Source: Gnetum montanum (lineage: Eukaryota; Streptophyta; Gnetopsida; Gnetales; Gnetaceae). Taken from it: a stretch of 61,867 nt of DNA. Numbering within the stretch: position 1 is the stretch's first letter; each line of letters opens with the position of its first letter. Where the stretch lies: positions 636,277 to 698,143 of the forward strand of contig MNCI01003573.1 of NCBI GenBank assembly GCA_015680685.1. Direction: 5' to 3'. Positions 45,235 through 55,857 of the stretch are shown piece after piece. A program made the position numbers and the translations under genes. The notes under the pieces are model-generated. The model was given only the letters and a program-made list of their open reading frames with translations, ran no database searches and was not told where the DNA came from.

Positions 45235-45900
45235 GTGGACCCTAACAAAGTTAAGGCCATTGTTAACCTAGCACCCCCTACCAACCTTAAAGAATTGCAT
45301 GGGTTGCAAGGTAGAATACCGTTTATCATAAGGTTTATAGCAAAGTTGACCAACAAGTTACACCCCATGCAACACTTACTAAAGAAGCAGGTTAACTTTG
45401 AGTGGACAACACAGTGTCAACAAGCCTTTGATGAGTTAAAGAAAGAGCTTTTACACCTCCAAACTATTTACCCACCACAGAGGGATAAGCCTTTCTACAT
45501 CTACCTTGCCACCTCAGACATGTCTATTGCAACACTATTATGCCAGAAAAGAGAGGATGGCTCTGAAATCCCAGTTTATTACCTGAGCCATGCATTAATA
45601 GCCTATGAAGCAACATACAATGAAGTAGAAAGGAATTGTCTCTCCCTAGTATTTGTGCTAAAAAAGTGGATACATTACCTATTCCGTAGCCAGGTTAACA
45701 TTATATTCAAGAGCAACGTACTTCGGCCTATCATGAACAACTTATACGAGAGTAGCAGGATAGCCCAATGGAAAGCTATAACGATGGAATTCAATTTACA
45801 CTATGTAGCCCAATCGTCAACGAAAGGACAAGTGATAGCTACACAGCTTACAACCTCACCCATTGATGATCAGGCAACCATAGAGCTAGAATTCCCTGAC
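45235..45900 (+). pseudogene. rh: RT connection and RNase H of element C
   Basis: Open over 300 codons from 45235 together with the start of the next domain. VDPNKVKAIVNLAPPTNLKE and QGRIPFIIRFIAKLTNKLHP are the connection segment. The Gypsy RNase H follows: PFYIYLATSDMSIATLLCQK (first catalytic Asp expected near ATSD), IPVYYLSHALIAYEATYNEV, ERNCLSLVFVLKKWIHYLF (catalytic Glu), then NVLRPIMNN where T-D-x-x-P-L is usual. It degrades RNA in the hybrid during reverse transcription. Confidence 0.8.
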
Positions 45901-45919
45901 AAACATGTTAACAGTATCA

Positions 45920-46515
45920 ACCCTGTGTCATTGCACTTCGAGGTCACTTTGCATTTCGATGGTGCCTCAACCACACGAGGTGGTAGTGCTACCGCCGTCA
46001 TTACATTCCCCTTGGGGGACATTCAACCTTTTGCTTACCATTTCACATTCCTTTGTACAAACAATGTAGCTGAGTACAAAAAACTCCTTAGGGGCCTTTT
46101 GGCAACCCAGCAATTAAAGATCCAACATTTGACAATCTGAGGCTATTCCCAACTTGTCGTCAACCAAATCATTGAAATCTATGCCTGTAAAGCTTCACAC
46201 TTATAGCCTTATTATGATTTGGCTAAACAAATTTTGAAACAATTCACAATGACAGATATCCAACATGTGCCACGCAGCGAGAACACTATAGCAAATGCCT
46301 TAGCCACGCTAGCGTTAAATGTGCCACCACAATTGTTTGCAACTTTATCTACCTCAATAATAGAATGCATAGATCCTATCACACAAGCAGTACACATCAC
46401 CTCCATAAGCGCTATTGATGCCCAAGAGTGGTACGCTAACATTAAAGACTACCTTCAACATGGTGAACCCCCACACGGCTTGACATCTGTCCAAAAGGAT
46501 GTAATCCGAAAGTGA
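45920..46515 (+). pseudogene. Second, archaeal-type RNase H of element C (Tat-lineage hallmark)
   Basis: LHFDGASTTRGGSATAVITF has the first catalytic Asp, and TNNVAEYKKLLRGLLATQQL the Glu. A TGA then interrupts, and GYSQLVVNQIIEIYACKASH has Tyr where the family has Asp (GDSQ). IQHVPRSENTIANALATLAL has Asn in place of the last Asp (N-x-x-A-D). A second RNase H between RT/RH and integrase is the defining trait of the Tat lineage. The substitutions would abolish activity. Confidence 0.82.
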
Positions 46516-47685
46516 GCACAGTAGTATGTCCTTGTAGGAGATAATACCTTATGCAAATGCTCCTTTTGATGGGATATTGCTAACTTGTGTTGGTGGGGAA
46601 GAGGTACACAAAATCATTAACGAGGTCCATGAAGGACTATGTGGAGGACATATAGCTCCCAAAGCCATGGCAGCTAAAATTAGATGCCTAGGGTATTACT
46701 GGCCTTGCATGGAATGAGATTGTTTTGCTAAAGTTAGGACGTGTGATACATGCCAATGTCATGCAAATCTTATACACGTTTCATCTATTGAGTTGCACCC
46801 TACACAAATCACGTGGTCATTCCAATGATGGGGACTAGATATCATAGGACCCATAACACCTAAGTCCTCCATAGGACATAGCTTCATCATCACTACCACT
46901 GAGTACTTTACAAAGTGGGCAGAGGCTATCCCCCTTAGGAAAACTACATCCCAATAGGTTTGCCACTTTATCTTAGACAACATAGTAACAAGGTTTGGTC
47001 TTCCCATGACTATCGTGATGGACAATGGGCCACAGTTTAGTAGTGTAGAAACCAAAACCTTTTGTAGCAACCTTGGCATCAAGCAATCCTTTTCGTTGCC
47101 ATACTACCTGCAGGTAAACGGTCAGGCGGAGGCAACAAACAAGGTCATCATCAACTTGCTTAAAAGGATGCTTAGCAATAGAAAGAGGTGATGGCACAAG
47201 AAAATCCTCTACATGCTGTGGGCCTACCGTACGATGTGTAGAATGGCTACAAGTAAGAGTCCCTATAACCTAGTTTACGGATCTGAAGCAATGTTGCCTC
47301 TTGAATTACAGGTACCATCACTTCAGATGATCCTTTCAAGCATCATGAATGAAACCTAGAACAACGAGTCAAGGATCATTCACCTTGACTCCCTAGATGA
47401 AGAGCGTGCATAAACACTGTGTCGAATCGAATGGTACCAAGACAAGCAGTGGCAAAAGCATCATTCCAACCTACATCGACAGCCAATAAAAAGGGGGACC
47501 TAGTTCTCAAAGCTGTCCGTGAACATGTGAACAAGTTTTCAGCAAACTGGGAAGGTCCATTCATAGTCACAAAAGCCTATGGAAATGGAGCCTTCAAACA
47601 TGTATACATGGATGGCAGAAAGTTTGCAAATCTAGTGAACCACTTGTACCTTAGCCATACTACATCTGGTGCAAAAGCAATGTAA
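46516..47685 (+). pseudogene. int: Integrase of element C (degenerate, D,D-E residues mostly kept)
   Basis: The zinc finger reads VHEGLCGGHIAPKAMAAKIR, GYYWPCM and CDTCQ (H-H-C-C complete). The core has GLDIIGPITP (Asp 1), ITTTEYFTKWAEAIPL, IVMDNGPQFSSVETKTFCSN (Asp 2) and VNGQAEATNKVIINLLKRML (Glu). Downstream are LWAYRTMCRMATSKSPYNLV, YGSEAMLPLE and the GDLVLKAVREHVNKFSANWE box with GPFIVTKAYGNGAF. The end is at 47685. Frames change several times and TGA/TAG codons occur at Trp/Gln-like positions. Confidence 0.85.
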
Positions 47686-47689
47686 GCAT

Positions 47690-47995
47690 CCATAGTCCGT
47701 TATGACTATAAACTAGCACAGATAGTTCACTATGACTATAAAATGGCATAGAATATCTACTATGACATTAAACTAGCACAAAGGTCCACTACGACCTTAA
47801 ACTAGCCCATCCACCATCCACTACGATGATAAACTAGCACAGCAGTCTGCTAGGACCTTAAACTAGCACAACGGTCTACTAGGACCTTAAACTAGCATAG
47901 TGGTCCGCTAGGACCTTAAACTAGCATATTGTAGTCTTCTGGGACCTTAAACCAGTACATCCAATGGTCTACCAAGACCTTAAACTGAGTTCATG
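47690..47995. repeat. Minisatellite with GACCTTAAACTAGCA core after integrase
   Basis: Around ten imperfect units of 24-40 bp such as GGTCCGCTAGGACCTTAAAC followed by TAGCA. The core is the same as in the cluster at 43670-44072. It lies directly after the integrase stop. Confidence 0.85.
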
Positions 47996-49363
47996 GCACA
48001 ACGTTCCCAGCACGCATGCATGACCCTTCAAACAAGTGAGCGTGCACAGTGTCGATACGAGGTGGGACGTTGCAGTTCCAAAATGTGGTTCACGATGACA
48101 AGAAAACACCCTCTGGAACATATGCAACACCACTATCCCTAGCATCTTGTTGATCCTCCAAAGATGTCATCTGAAATCCTGGTGACCTTCCAAAGCTACC
48201 ACTACCATAACCCATCACCCTGGCAGTAGCTTCCGTTATCAACGCCTCCTGCTGGAGTTCCAACACTAATGTGGCCCAGCCACAAGGTCACTATCCTCTA
48301 GCCCCCACCATCATCTGAGCTCAAAAGACATTCAGCTGTTATACCTCTCACCTTATAGCTGAACTGCATGATGTTTACCTTGGACAAGGACTCCTAAACA
48401 CTTGCATCATTGCAACTCCTAGCCCCCTTGGTGCTAGCCCCTTCAATCTGCCACTACCAGAACCATTGTTGGCCTTCCTGCTTTAGATGTCGCATGCCTC
48501 AACAATAGTTCCTACCACTTCAATGATGTCTAAAGCAAGTAAGACCTTTGCCTAACTGCATTTCATGGTTACATTTCTCTGGTCTATTTTATGTTTCACT
48601 TGCAGGATACAGGCTGAGATGGTGTCGGTCAGGGATGCATTTCGCCAGGAGGATAGGACACTACATTGTTCCGAGGTGATCACTCTAACTAGCTTAGCTA
48701 CTTGGGAGTGCACATCCTGCTCTTTCTCTTAACCTTTGTCACCCCATTTCTTACACCCGCACTTTCCCTTTTTACATCTCTTTTACAAGCTTTCTCAATG
48801 CATGTAAAGCCCTCCCATATGCTCAACCGCAAAGTCCATGACACATGTAACGCAGCTCGCCTGATGGGAAGCATTTGTAGGCAAGTCAAAGCCCCACATG
48901 GATGTAACAAAACTCATCTTGGGGAGGAAACACATGTCCTACAACAACAAGGTTATTTACAAATATACATTCTTAAACAGCAAAAAAAAAAGCACAAAAG
49001 TGTCAAAGAGCAAAAGAGCTAAAAAAAAAGCATGTACCCAAAAACATTGGAACACCAGCTATTTCACCATGACTGTCTCTAAGAATTCCAACGAGAGGTC
49101 AAAAGCTAGCAGAAGAAAAATCTCCACGCATGCCGATTCCCTCACAAGCACTCTGACGAGGGACCGTGCTACATTTAATCTTTTCTTTTCCTAAACCTAT
49201 ACCCTCAAGTTCACCCTTTCCCCCCTTTTCCTACACGACTATCCTGATACCCCCAAGCATAGTAAAGCGACATCTGAGAAACCACCGAAGAGCGATGTTG
49301 GTGTCTTTTCCTTCATGGTGTTTTGTATTCTTTGTCGACCTCTATTGAGCAGATCCTCCAAAC
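47996..49363 (+). other. 3' untranslated region of element C
   Basis: About 1.4 kb with no recognisable domain. Open stretches such as 48702-49022 and 48898-49194 are low-complexity or Lys-rich and overlap in different frames. An A-rich tract lies at 48980-49035. In other lineages extra ORFs are found in this position; I see none here. Confidence 0.5.
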
Positions 49364-49382
49364 GTTGACAAAGAGGGGCTAG
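49364..49382 (+). other. Polypurine tract of element C
   Basis: GTTGACAAAGAGGGGCTAG immediately before the 3' LTR (TGAAACACC). The purine run AAAGAGGGG is the likely plus-strand primer. Confidence 0.7.
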
Positions 49383-51280
49383 TGAAACACCATAAAATTT
49401 TAGGATACTCATGCTTCAGCAAAGTCTTAGAATTTAGGCAAGGACTTCCACAAGTGTAGCGTCATGATGGTTTGGCAAGAAAGTATAGGCACTGAGGAAA
49501 GAATGTCTAATCCAACAAGTTTTCTATCTCTAGGGTTAACAAGCCCACTAGACTCTTCAGCCTGCCCAGCTGGACAATTGACTTGGCTAACAGTCTACCC
49601 AGAGACCATGCTAGTAGTTGTCAAAAGTGTTCAAGATGAGCAAAATAGTTCAACAAGTTTTCAAGTCAAGAAGTTTGCTATGCTATGCTATGCTGAGCAG
49701 TGTAGTAAGCCTTGAAAGATGACTGCTCAAGTGTCTAAGTTTGAATTAACAAAATGATTGCAAGACAAGTTAGGATTCAGCCAACACAAGGTGCTACACT
49801 ATGCTACACTATGCAATGTAGCATAACGTAGCAAAGGCAGAGCAGAAAGGCCCATCTTGCCAAGTGATTCCAACAAGAATACTACACTTTAGCAAGACTT
49901 CGGCCTCTAAAACTCCTTGCCCCACTTAGCCCTTAGGCCTCAAGCAAAGTTTCTTGCTAGAAAATGGTGGATTAAACAAGGAAGCAAGGTACACTGGCTC
50001 CTACGCTGTCCTACGCTACATATCATAGCACAGCATAGCGATGATGCAAAAACAATGGAAGTGTTCCAAACACGAATTTAGCAAGTCCAAAGGCTTTCCG
50101 ACATAGAGGACAAAAATTGTAGTTGTTAGCCTGACTAAGCCCCACACCAATGCTTTCAGCTCCTACGCAACTTTCTGTCAAGCCCAGTGGCTACCCTATG
50201 CTACGCTACGTAGTGTAGCATAGCATAGCAAGTAGTTATTTATGCTACACCAATGTGCTCAATAGCTTGAGTAGTGCAACACTGGCATGGAACCATCAAG
50301 ATGTCTTCAGGTAGCTCTAGAATTTATTGGCAACAATCTTTCACTCTAGCATCTCCTTGGCAAAATCAGTAATGTTACTTCATTTTGCATACCCTTGGTT
50401 AACTCCCAAAAATTTGTTCCTATGCTTGATCCTACTTTTAAGAGTAGGGAAGATGTAGTCATTGAGCATAGGCTCCATTTTTCTTACATTGTTAGCACAC
50501 TAGATTTCGGCACATGCAGTTTCGGTGGTATGGTCAAAGCATAACAAAGTTCATATCAAGCATCGCATACCTACATGGTATGGACATGTTAGCACCTTGT
50601 GGGGTCTAGGACACGTGGCATCTAGACCACGTTTCTCTCCTACCCCCTACCCTATAAATACCTCGGCAAACAATGCTCAGACGGTTGGCTTTTTTGTGGG
50701 AGTGGGCTTTTTTGTGTGGGTTGGCATTTTTTGATGCACCTAACTTTTAAGTTGACTTTCGAAGAGCATAGTTGGCATTTTTTGAGCATTCTGGATACCT
50801 TTGAGTTCTCTAGTTGCCTCCAAACATCCCTTTGTGAGTTGAGCATTTTGGCATCTTAGCAAACAGAGTAGCAAGCAGAAGACCTGTGACCATACCGTTC
50901 GGTGTAAGCAAAGTCTCTCTAGTGTTGCATAACCTATTGTACACCTTTCAGCAAGGCAAAGGATCAAATCCGAGACCTTTGGGGTGATGCACTCTCTCAT
51001 CCAAATCTATTTTGTTTTTCACTTACTATCATCATTGTTTTGCATTATTTTCACCGCTTTACATTTGTCGATTGTCAATTTACTTCGCATGTCTGACTTC
51101 CGAAACAAACGTTTATGAAAGGTTAAGATACACCGATTAAGTCCCTATTTGATCGACTAGACCATTCAGGGCACCCCGCTTTCGTTTCTCTCTAGCACAG
51201 CCCTCGCACGAATCTAAGGTTAAACTATTCACCCGACAAACCTCTCGGTGTTCCAGCCGCCAACGTTTTTGGTCGCTACA
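49383..51280 (+). repeat. 3' LTR of element C
   Basis: 1898 bp, TGAAACACC to GGTCGCTACA, followed by AGTAC (51281-51285). It has four GCTATGCTACG-type palindrome clusters (near 49676, 49793, 50003, 50195) and TATAAATACC at 50653, in the same order as the 5' LTR. Confidence 0.93.
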
Positions 51281-51285
51281 AGTAC
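51281..51285. repeat. Target site duplication of element C, right copy
   Basis: AGTAC, identical to 32206-32210. Confidence 0.92.
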
Positions 51286-51750
51286 ATGGAACTTTTTAAT
51301 CTCTAATATGTAAATTTGGTAATGCTTACTACTAGATGACCAAGTTCAAAACTAGAAATGTAAGTGACTAGCTCATACTTGTTGTATGAAGGTGAGATCA
51401 AGTTTCATAAGAATACAAAGTAGAAGTTGGAGATAACTATGGAGCTTGAGGTTCTTAAAGTAAAGTTTGAAGATCAACAATTAGTCATAGGTAATCCAGC
51501 TAAGAGGATGGTTAGCCACTTGAAGCTTTAAAACATCATTAGAATGTTGGATGTGAAATATAAATAATTTGCTACTTGGTTTATCAACACCAAGGAGATG
51601 CTCCTTGATTTGCCTTACACCTAGGATGTACCAACACTAACAACTGTAGGTGATGCTACTCAAATAATCAGTGACCTCAAGAGTAAGGAGTAAAAGATGA
51701 AAGCAGTTCTAGATATATTTCATTTATCAAAAGAAATAGCAACAGCAGCA
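51286..51750 (+). pseudogene. ORF2-like gene of element D, 3' part (after element C)
   Basis: The reading resumes with MELFNL, in phase with MIEY before element C when one target duplication copy is counted. It continues as LLYEGEIKFHKNTK, LEITMELEVLKVKFEDQQLV, FATWFINTKEMLLDLPYT, TTVGDATQIISDLKSKE and ends HLSKEIATAAG near 51750. It is helical, charged and coiled-coil-like. It parallels the C-terminal end of element A's ORF2 (YTKYETKFVEHKKTLQKLEV). About five TAG/TAA/TGA codons interrupt it. Confidence 0.6.
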
Positions 51751-52042
51751 GGGTAGTCATACCCTAAGCCAAGACATGAAAAACCATAGCATCCACCACC
51801 TTCTAATACTATTTAAGGTACATGCCTTGGATTACGTTTGTACATATTGGCTAAGGTCAATTTTTATAATGTATCTAGTTTTTGTTAAGTATTAGATTGT
51901 AATCACTTGAATGATTTTTGTAATGCAATAATCAAGTCTTTTAGTAGTTAGTTAGTTAGTTTGATAATTCATTTAATTTTGTAAACTACTATATCTCAAT
52001 TTTTTTGAATTGAGGGTGAATTATTAGTTATTCATAAGTGTA
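51751..52042 (+). other. 3' untranslated segment of element D
   Basis: AT-rich sequence with a short TTAG microsatellite near 51944-51960. It shares CACTTGAAT..TTTTGTAATG and TTGAGGGTGAATT with 11438-11550, the equivalent segment of element F. Coding ends just upstream. Confidence 0.5.
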
Positions 52043-52842
52043 TGATGAGTATCATTTTAGCTAATCACATTGACACATGAGCATTGACATAGCCGTAGCT
52101 TTGTCAACACATTAGTGTTGATGTAAGCCTTACAAATGTCTATATAAATGCACATACACACCACATTAATAATATCATTTGACCATCCCTTAGCAAAACT
52201 CTATCAATTTGGTTCCATTGGAATTAGAATGTTTTTCACCAAGTGCCCATAGTATGAATTGGATAGATTGAATAAAGCTTTATTCAAGTATTTGATGTAC
52301 CTAGACACACTTGCATGATGGTAATAAAATTGATATTTATTTTGTCCATTGTAGCACTTAGCCTAGCATTAATTTCTTTTATTGCAATTTACTTTAAGCA
52401 TTTCTATACTTTTTTTGCACATAGTTAATTATTTTATTTTATCATGCATACATAATTTAGATAAATCTCACTCGCTTCAAGCATTAACATACTGACACTT
52501 GGTAATCCCAATAGTGAATTACTCCAATAGTGTCGGTGCATGCGTAGGATGTGTGTAGCAAGTTAAAAACAAATAATCTATGCTTAATCTAGATTGGATT
52601 GACTTCCCACACTTAGGTTAATTAGATTAAAATTTTAATAATAAAATATAAGCATACACCTTAGTCACACTTAACCATACAACTTGAACCCATACAAGTG
52701 TGATTGGAAAGATAGCAATCAATATCTTAGCATACAACTATCTAAGGCATCCAATTAATCTTCATTTAAGGAATTCAAATATATCATATGTGAACACTTG
52801 TGATTTGTATGGTTAGATATAAGGTTACTATACTACTCATCA
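52043..52842 (+). repeat. 3' LTR of element D (Athila family)
   Basis: Begins TGATGAGT and ends TACTACTCATCA, 800 bp. It shares TTTATTCAAGTATTTGATGT, TTGGTAATCCCAATAGTG and CTTAACCATACAA-type words with the LTR at 54919-55745. TATATAAATG at 52141 is the TATA box; TCAACAC-ATTA-GTGTTGA (52104-52121) is an inverted repeat just upstream. Confidence 0.75.
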
Positions 52843-54918
52843 CATGGTCACCTATTTTGCGTATATACTCCTTGTTGAGGCCTCAAAAATTATTAATTTT
52901 AGTCCACTATAGCCAAATTTCATCATTTCATTTTCTTAGTTTTTAATTAGTCAACAAGTTTCCACTATGTGTCTTAAGTCTATTATTGAATTTTTAGTTG
53001 ATTAACTATGGTTGGATGCCATCATGTTTTAATAATAAGGATTAAAATTGATTTTTTTCACATTACAGCACTTTGGCCTTAGTTTCCTTCATAGTTTTTG
53101 CACTTTTTTGCATGTTATTTTCAATATTTTTTACAATTAGTTAGAATATTTATTTTTATATTTGCAATTAATAACACAAAATGAGTATGTCAACATTTTA
53201 AGCACTTTTTACATCAACTTACTTTATCTAGTAGTTAACTTGTATAATCTAGAAGCCTAATGACAAGTTGATGAAGCATATACTCATTACACTAGGGCTT
53301 TACTTTACTCTATGCTAGTTAGACTAATTAGTACTAAATTCTATTTACTATGGGGATTAATAATACAATGATTATAAATCATACTCTCACTTACCTAAAC
53401 CTCGTGAATACTACCAACAAGGTTGGAAACATAATAACTTGCACTCTTATTGAGTTATAATAGCTTTATAACCTAATTATTTGATGAAATTTAACTGAGT
53501 CTATGGTGTATGCATATAGGTTCATATAGTTGAGCACTCAAAACTACTCAGCACTCATTACACTATATTTATTTGATATGAAAATTTACATATTATTACA
53601 TTTATAAAAGAGTTTAATGTTAAGAGGTGACACAAGGCTTATTCAACTCAAGATGTTAGCCAATAATAATCAAGGATTTCTAGTACCATTTAGAATTCTA
53701 CAAACTATTGTGATCTACAGCTAAGATGGTGTGCCAATTTATGTTTTGATAGTAGCTAGACTAGTTCATGAATGGTCGATTGTAGATTTTCTAGGCCTTG
53801 TTGAATGGACCAACACTCAACATTCCTCTCTTCCTTAAGGATGGTTTCCATAAGGTGGTGGAAATGCCTACACTATTGACATCCCTATCTTTGAACATGA
53901 GGATTTAGTTAAGGTTGTGACTCAATCTCAAGATATTTAAGAGGGTATTAACCAATAGGACAAGTAGCTTACCATGTGATACATTAACTACTTACTAGAG
54001 GAGCATAATTCCTCAATAAGACACTATCATGATTGTCATATGATGCTTGATGATCCTGTGGTAGGTGAAAAATTAGAGGAAGGCTAGGAGGGAGGGGTAG
54101 GGTCATATGGGTTGGTGTAGTAACAAGACTTCAAGACTTCAAAATTGTAGGTGATTTAAAGTTCTAATGGGTATCAAATGTATGCAATTTAAAATACTCA
54201 CGTGTGAGGTGAAGCTTATTAGGTAAAACTTGTTGTAAGATTATGTGAAGATACAATGTTGGTTTGTGAACTAAAAGTTTTAGGATGTAACATCCCTTGA
54301 CTTTTAAAGAGGTTAACTAGGGATTTGGCTTGAAGCACACTCAAAGCACATTTATGGTGTAGCTAAAGTACAACAAAAATTTTATACATTCAAGTTTAAA
54401 TGCTCCCTAATTTTAAATAATATTTAATTTAGCAAAACATGAAAAAATTAAAGCTAGGTTATTCACATATGCAAATCACCGTAGAAATGAGCATGGACAT
54501 AGAGAGATAACATTGATTACTTCATGAGTAAGGCTTATGAGTTCTTGCAAATTAATGATCAAGCACTAATTCACTTTTAACATAGATGATTTGATTCTTA
54601 AATTGACATTTAAAGTTTATTTTCATCAAGCTTCTTAGAGGGGTCACTCCTTTAAAGGATTATTTGCTGTATCAAGGCATTATTTCAAATAATACTTGCA
54701 TAATACATTAGCACTTTTTTATTTTCTATTCCTTTCCTTAACATATTTAGGATATTATTCGATTCCAAGCTTATTAATGGATGATTTTAAGAGAGACAAT
54801 TTCAAATTTTTTATCTAGATGTAAAAATTCTAAAAACTTTATTATTTCTTATTCCAAATTGAATCATTTCTATCTAAATGGGTTAAAAGTAAAGGTTTTG
54901 AGCATGTTCCCTACCTAT
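52843..54918. other. AT-rich region between elements D and E, no recognised gene
   Basis: No LTR, gag or pol motif recognised. A weakly protein-like plus-strand stretch lies at about 53760-54110 (for example DIPIFEHEDLVKVVTQSQDI, INYLLEEHNSSIRHYHD) with several stops; I do not recognise the family. GGATGTAACATCCC near 54294 recalls the start of some chromovirus LTRs, but no partner was found. Confidence 0.4.
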
Positions 54919-55745
54919 TGATGAGAGCAGTTACTCTAGCAGTTACTCTAATTATTAGAGTAGTTGCTCCCAAGTCTATAAACATAGTGCCCAGGCGCAC
55001 AATTGGGGGGAAGTCTTTTAGCAGTCAAGTAGTGAAACTCTTGTAGTCTATTTGAAAGTTAGAGTATTTTCCAAGTGCCTGTAGTAGGAGGTCTAAGCGT
55101 GGATGAATCTTTATTCAAGCATTATGTACCTGAGCACACCTTGTGTATGGCAATAAATATGAGCTCTTTGATTCATCCTTACAACACTTGAGATTTGTTT
55201 TCTTATGCATTTCTTTTATTTTATTTTCTTATGCATTTATTTATTTTATTTTATTTTATGCACTTTAGATTTTTGTTATTAGCACAGTAATTAATTTTGA
55301 TCAATTAAGAAAATCATTAAATTACACAAGCATGACCACTTCGAGCATGCGTGTAATGCTTGGTAACCCAATAACGATTAGCGTTTGGTAATCCCAGCAG
55401 TGTTGCACTGGTTTAGAATGTGTACAACAAGTGGGAATAGATGATGGTGTTAGGATTAGTTAGAACTTAGTTAATGAGTAGTTAAGTCAAATTAGTCACT
55501 TAGTTACCTCTCTCCTTCCCTACTAGCATAGGACATAAAAACATAAAAGCTATAAAAATCATATGCCTCAAGCTTACTTAACCATACAATCGTGACATAT
55601 AGGTAAGCTTGGGAAGACAATGATCAACCAAGCCATCCTTTTTCCACAAGGGCGCATAAGCACTTAGTCCTTGGAATTCAACTGAATCATGCATGAAATG
55701 TTCATATTCATATGGTTGAGTGTAGGGGTACCTCACCGCTCATCA
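54919..55745 (+). repeat. 5' LTR of element E
   Basis: 827 bp from TGATGAGAGCAG to CCGCTCATCA. TATAAACA at 54977 is preceded by an inverted repeat, TTACTCTAAT / ATTAGAGTAG (about 54940-54965). Downstream words (TTTATTCAAGCATTATGTACC, GGTAATCCCAGCAGTG, TATGGTTGAGTGTAGGGG) are shared with the other Athila-family LTRs in the window. Confidence 0.82.
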
Positions 55746-55765
55746 TTGCCACCATTGCTAGGGAC
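55746..55765 (+). promoter_or_regulatory. Primer-binding site of element E (tRNA-Asp type)
   Basis: TTGCCACCATTGCTAGGGAC follows the LTR directly. It matches the tRNA-Asp(GUC) complement pattern of element A with several substitutions. Confidence 0.6.
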
Positions 55766-55857
55766 TTATAGGAAATCATTCACATCATTAGAACGAACCC
55801 TTAGGGTTGGTTGAGAAAATAATAAACAAGAATACATTGCACACTAAACAGACAAGT

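Larger units (their letters stand above)
32211..51280 (+). mobile_element. Element C: 19 kb Tat-lineage Ty3/Gypsy retrotransposon with an antisense gene
   Basis: Complete structure: LTRs of 1854 and 1898 bp, 5 bp duplication AGTAC, primer site at 34069, gag (34373-37140), protease (to 38012), a 6 kb interval with a seven-exon minus-strand gene, RT-RNase H-second RNase H-integrase (44157-47685), a 1.7 kb 3' untranslated region and a purine-rich tract before the 3' LTR. The second, archaeal-type RNase H and the RT text (GFIFMVDYLEW, MPFGLKNAGATYQ) place it in the Tat/Ogre/Retand lineage. LTRs differ at roughly a tenth of the positions I compared, mostly transitions. All coding parts have stops. 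It sits inside ORF2 of element D. Confidence 0.92.
11565..52842 (+). mobile_element. Element D: Athila-family element hosting elements B and C (inferred)
   Basis: Plus-oriented LTRs of one family lie at 11565-11948 and 52043-52842. Between them, once elements B and C are set aside, remain 11949-14053, 30376-32205 and 51286-52042. The last two hold a single ORF2-like reading frame homologous to ORF2 of element A, ending just before the right LTR as in A. This points to a second non-autonomous A-type element. Pairing of these two LTRs is inference: no target duplication was identified, and the left LTR could instead close element F. Confidence 0.45.

Noticed and set aside
48702-49194. Overlapping plus-strand open stretches in the 3' untranslated region of element C
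   Set aside because: Low-complexity, Lys-rich toward the A-tract, no envelope-like signal or transmembrane pattern; no support as an extra ORF.
54290-54310. TGTAACATCCC as start of a chromovirus-type LTR
   Set aside because: No direct-repeat partner, primer-binding site or chromodomain-type integrase nearby.
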